From NCBI GenBank assembly GCA_020328135.1, contig JAIXNA010000052.1, forward strand, positions 1 to 6,853: 6,853 bases of DNA, in the 5' to 3' direction. The translations under genes were made by a program, and so were the position numbers. The notes under the pieces were generated by a model. It searched no databases, was not told the origin of the DNA, and saw only the letters and a program-made list of their open reading frames with translations. Origin of the DNA: Candidatus Endomicrobiellum dinenymphae. GTDB taxonomy: Bacteria > Elusimicrobiota > Endomicrobiia > Endomicrobiales > Endomicrobiaceae. Below are positions 6,317 through 6,853 of the stretch, piece after piece (positions within the stretch are counted from its first letter, which is position 1; each line of letters starts with the position of its first letter).

Positions 6317-6356
6317 CAACTCAAGTCAAGCGAAGTTAAGTCGAGTCAAGTTAAAG
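6317..6356. repeat. Pentamer tandem tract, consensus CAAGT, eight units
   Basis: Eight consecutive 5-base units read CAACT, CAAGT, CAAGC, GAAGT, TAAGT, CGAGT, CAAGT, TAAAG, so most differ from CAAGT by one or two bases. Because 10 bp is one helical turn, the core 6321-6350 can also be seen as three 10-bp units. It lies 50-90 bp upstream of the candidate transporter promoter. The frame through it (6210-6404 +) has no recognisable protein. Confidence 0.6.
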
Positions 6357-6428
6357 GAACTTATAGCAAAATCTAAGGGTGAAACAAAATCAAGACTCTT
6401 GTGAGATCTTTTTGTGTTATACTAAAGT

Positions 6429-6458
6429 ATATAATCAACAAATGATTGTTGATTATAT
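6429..6458. repeat. Perfect palindrome with 13-bp arms
   Basis: The arms ATATAATCAACAA and TTGTTGATTATAT are exact reverse complements around a 4-base centre (ATGA). The AT-rich stem is followed on the plus side by TTTATAT. A TATAAT-like hexamer occurs in each arm, one per strand. It could be an operator, a weak terminator or a repeat. Nothing nearby decides between these. Confidence 0.6.
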
Positions 6459-6515
6459 TTATATCGTTTAAATCCTTGTTATATTCGTTTAAGAATGACC
6501 TGTCTTTTGAATGTT

Positions 6516-6569
6516 CGGGGAAGGGCGGAGAGCAAACCCTGATGTCATAATAACAACTGGCTTTTTGCT
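6516..6569 (+). repeat. 54-bp direct repeat, copy 1
   Basis: This matches 6800-6853 without a mismatch (offset 284 bp), and the match ends only because the window does. It starts CGGGGAAGGGCGGAGAGC. GC is 27 of 54, well above the surrounding DNA. GGAGAGCAAA (6527-6536) is imperfectly inverted to TTTTTGCTCC (6562-6571), so the repeat is itself the centre of a palindrome whose right arm is 6575-6610. Confidence 0.9.
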
Positions 6570-6574
6570 CCATT

Positions 6575-6803
6575 CCCGTTCGATCTTCCAACATCCTCAT
6601 ACGCTTAAATTATAGTTGTTTTTAGGGAGCAAATTCCTGCGCGCACGAGTTTGTTTAAATCTTTAATACATCTTTTGCCTGTACATCCTTATGACAGCCA
6701 ATCCTGAAGATAAAGAATTTAAATATTTATGCAGGAAATTTGCTGTCAAACCTCAGAAGTATCTGTGATTTAAGCGTATGAGGATGTTGGAAGATCGAAC
6801 GGG
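6575..6803. repeat. 229-bp imperfect hairpin with 36-bp perfect inverted ends
   Basis: Positions 6575-6610 and 6768-6803 are exact reverse complements over 36 bp. Inside, further blocks pair around the same centre (about 6688): AGCAAATTCCTGC (6628-6640) with GCAGGAAATTTGCT (6731-6744), TTTAAAT (6654-6660) with ATTTAAA (6717-6723), and TTGCCTGT (6675-6682) with ACAGCCAA (6694-6701). No coding potential was seen. The symmetric nesting supports one long palindrome with worn inner arms rather than two unrelated inverted copies. Confidence 0.85.
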
Positions 6804-6853
6804 GAAGGGCGGAGAGCAAACCCTGATGTCATAATAACAACTGGCTTTTTGCT
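6800..6853 (+). repeat. 54-bp direct repeat, copy 2 (cut by window end)
   Basis: Copy 2 is identical to 6516-6569. Here the conserved left arm 6768-6803 directly precedes and overlaps it by four bases, whereas before copy 1 the corresponding stretch (6484-6515) is diverged and retains only TTTAAG and a GTTCGGGG-like end. If the array continues, the right arm seen at 6575-6610 should reappear at about 6859-6894, making a palindromic unit of about 127 bp. Confidence 0.85.

Noticed and set aside
6210..6404. 64-codon plus-strand frame through the CAAGT tract
   Set aside because: It overlaps the 5' end of the longer transporter frame, has no recognisable domain and no good ribosome binding site, and its C-terminal half is just the translated pentamer tract.
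6516..6569. Thiamine pyrophosphate riboswitch (GGAGA...ACCCTGAT...ATAAT resembles parts of the THI box)
   Set aside because: CUGAGA, ACCUGAUC and the closing GCGNAGGGA element are not present in order, and no thiamine gene follows. The likeness is partial and the sequence is a repeat.
6373..6600. 75-codon minus-strand frame starting MRMLEDRTG
   Set aside because: It starts inside the inverted-repeat arm and runs through the 54-bp repeat core and the palindrome at 6429-6458. Nothing is recognisable as a protein, and the repeats explain the sequence better.
6516..6853. CRISPR array
   Set aside because: There are only two repeat copies, of 54 bp, with a 230-bp intervening segment that is itself palindromic, and no cas gene in the window.
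6768..6853. Integron attC site or group II intron domain V/VI (AAGCGTATGAGG)
   Set aside because: No GTTRRRY/RYYYAAC core pair is in the proper places, no cassette genes or integrase, and the domain V hairpin does not close locally; the complement lies about 160 bp away.

Overview
The window is AT-rich bacterial DNA with compact housekeeping genes at one end and decayed, repeat-filled intergenic DNA at the other. The gene content, the organophosphate/hexose-phosphate antiporter, the IS30 transposase debris and the low GC fit a host-associated bacterium undergoing genome decay. Endomicrobium-like Elusimicrobiota (termite-gut flagellate endosymbionts) would fit well. That is an inference from overall character, not from a diagnostic marker.

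Layout. Positions 1-2095 (+) hold a tightly packed run: the 3' end of a phosphohexomutase, a DUF502 membrane protein (159-857) whose start overlaps it, and hisS (854-2095), whose start overlaps the DUF502 stop in an ATGA junction. Translational coupling along one operon is likely. A 46-bp gap separates hisS from the convergent typA/bipA GTPase gene (3980-2142, -). Upstream of typA lies a 171-bp element bounded by 25-bp inverted repeats (4005-4175), and behind it a good sigma70-type promoter (4229-4257). The element would therefore be transcribed as part of the typA leader. It contains two palindromic sub-repeats facing each other.

Positions 4176-4929 have no intact gene. They hold the typA promoter, a stem-loop repeat (4435-4498) and two successive broken C-terminal fragments of IS30-family transposases (about 4566-4770 and 4794-4925). 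An OPA-family major facilitator transporter follows on the - strand (6156-4930), with a probable GTG start behind a strong ribosome binding site.

Positions 6157-6853 are again non-coding as far as I can see. They hold a candidate promoter for the transporter, a CAAGT pentamer tract, a perfect 13-bp-arm palindrome, and a repeat structure running off the window end: a 54-bp exact direct repeat interleaved with a 36-bp perfect inverted repeat and a 229-bp imperfect hairpin.

How it fits together: the genes serve sugar-phosphate metabolism (phosphohexomutase), probable sugar-phosphate uptake (OPA antiporter), His-tRNA charging and ribosome-associated stress or assembly (TypA). I found no undescribed multi-gene system. 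The most unusual signals are the non-coding repeats at 4005-4175 and 6484-6853.
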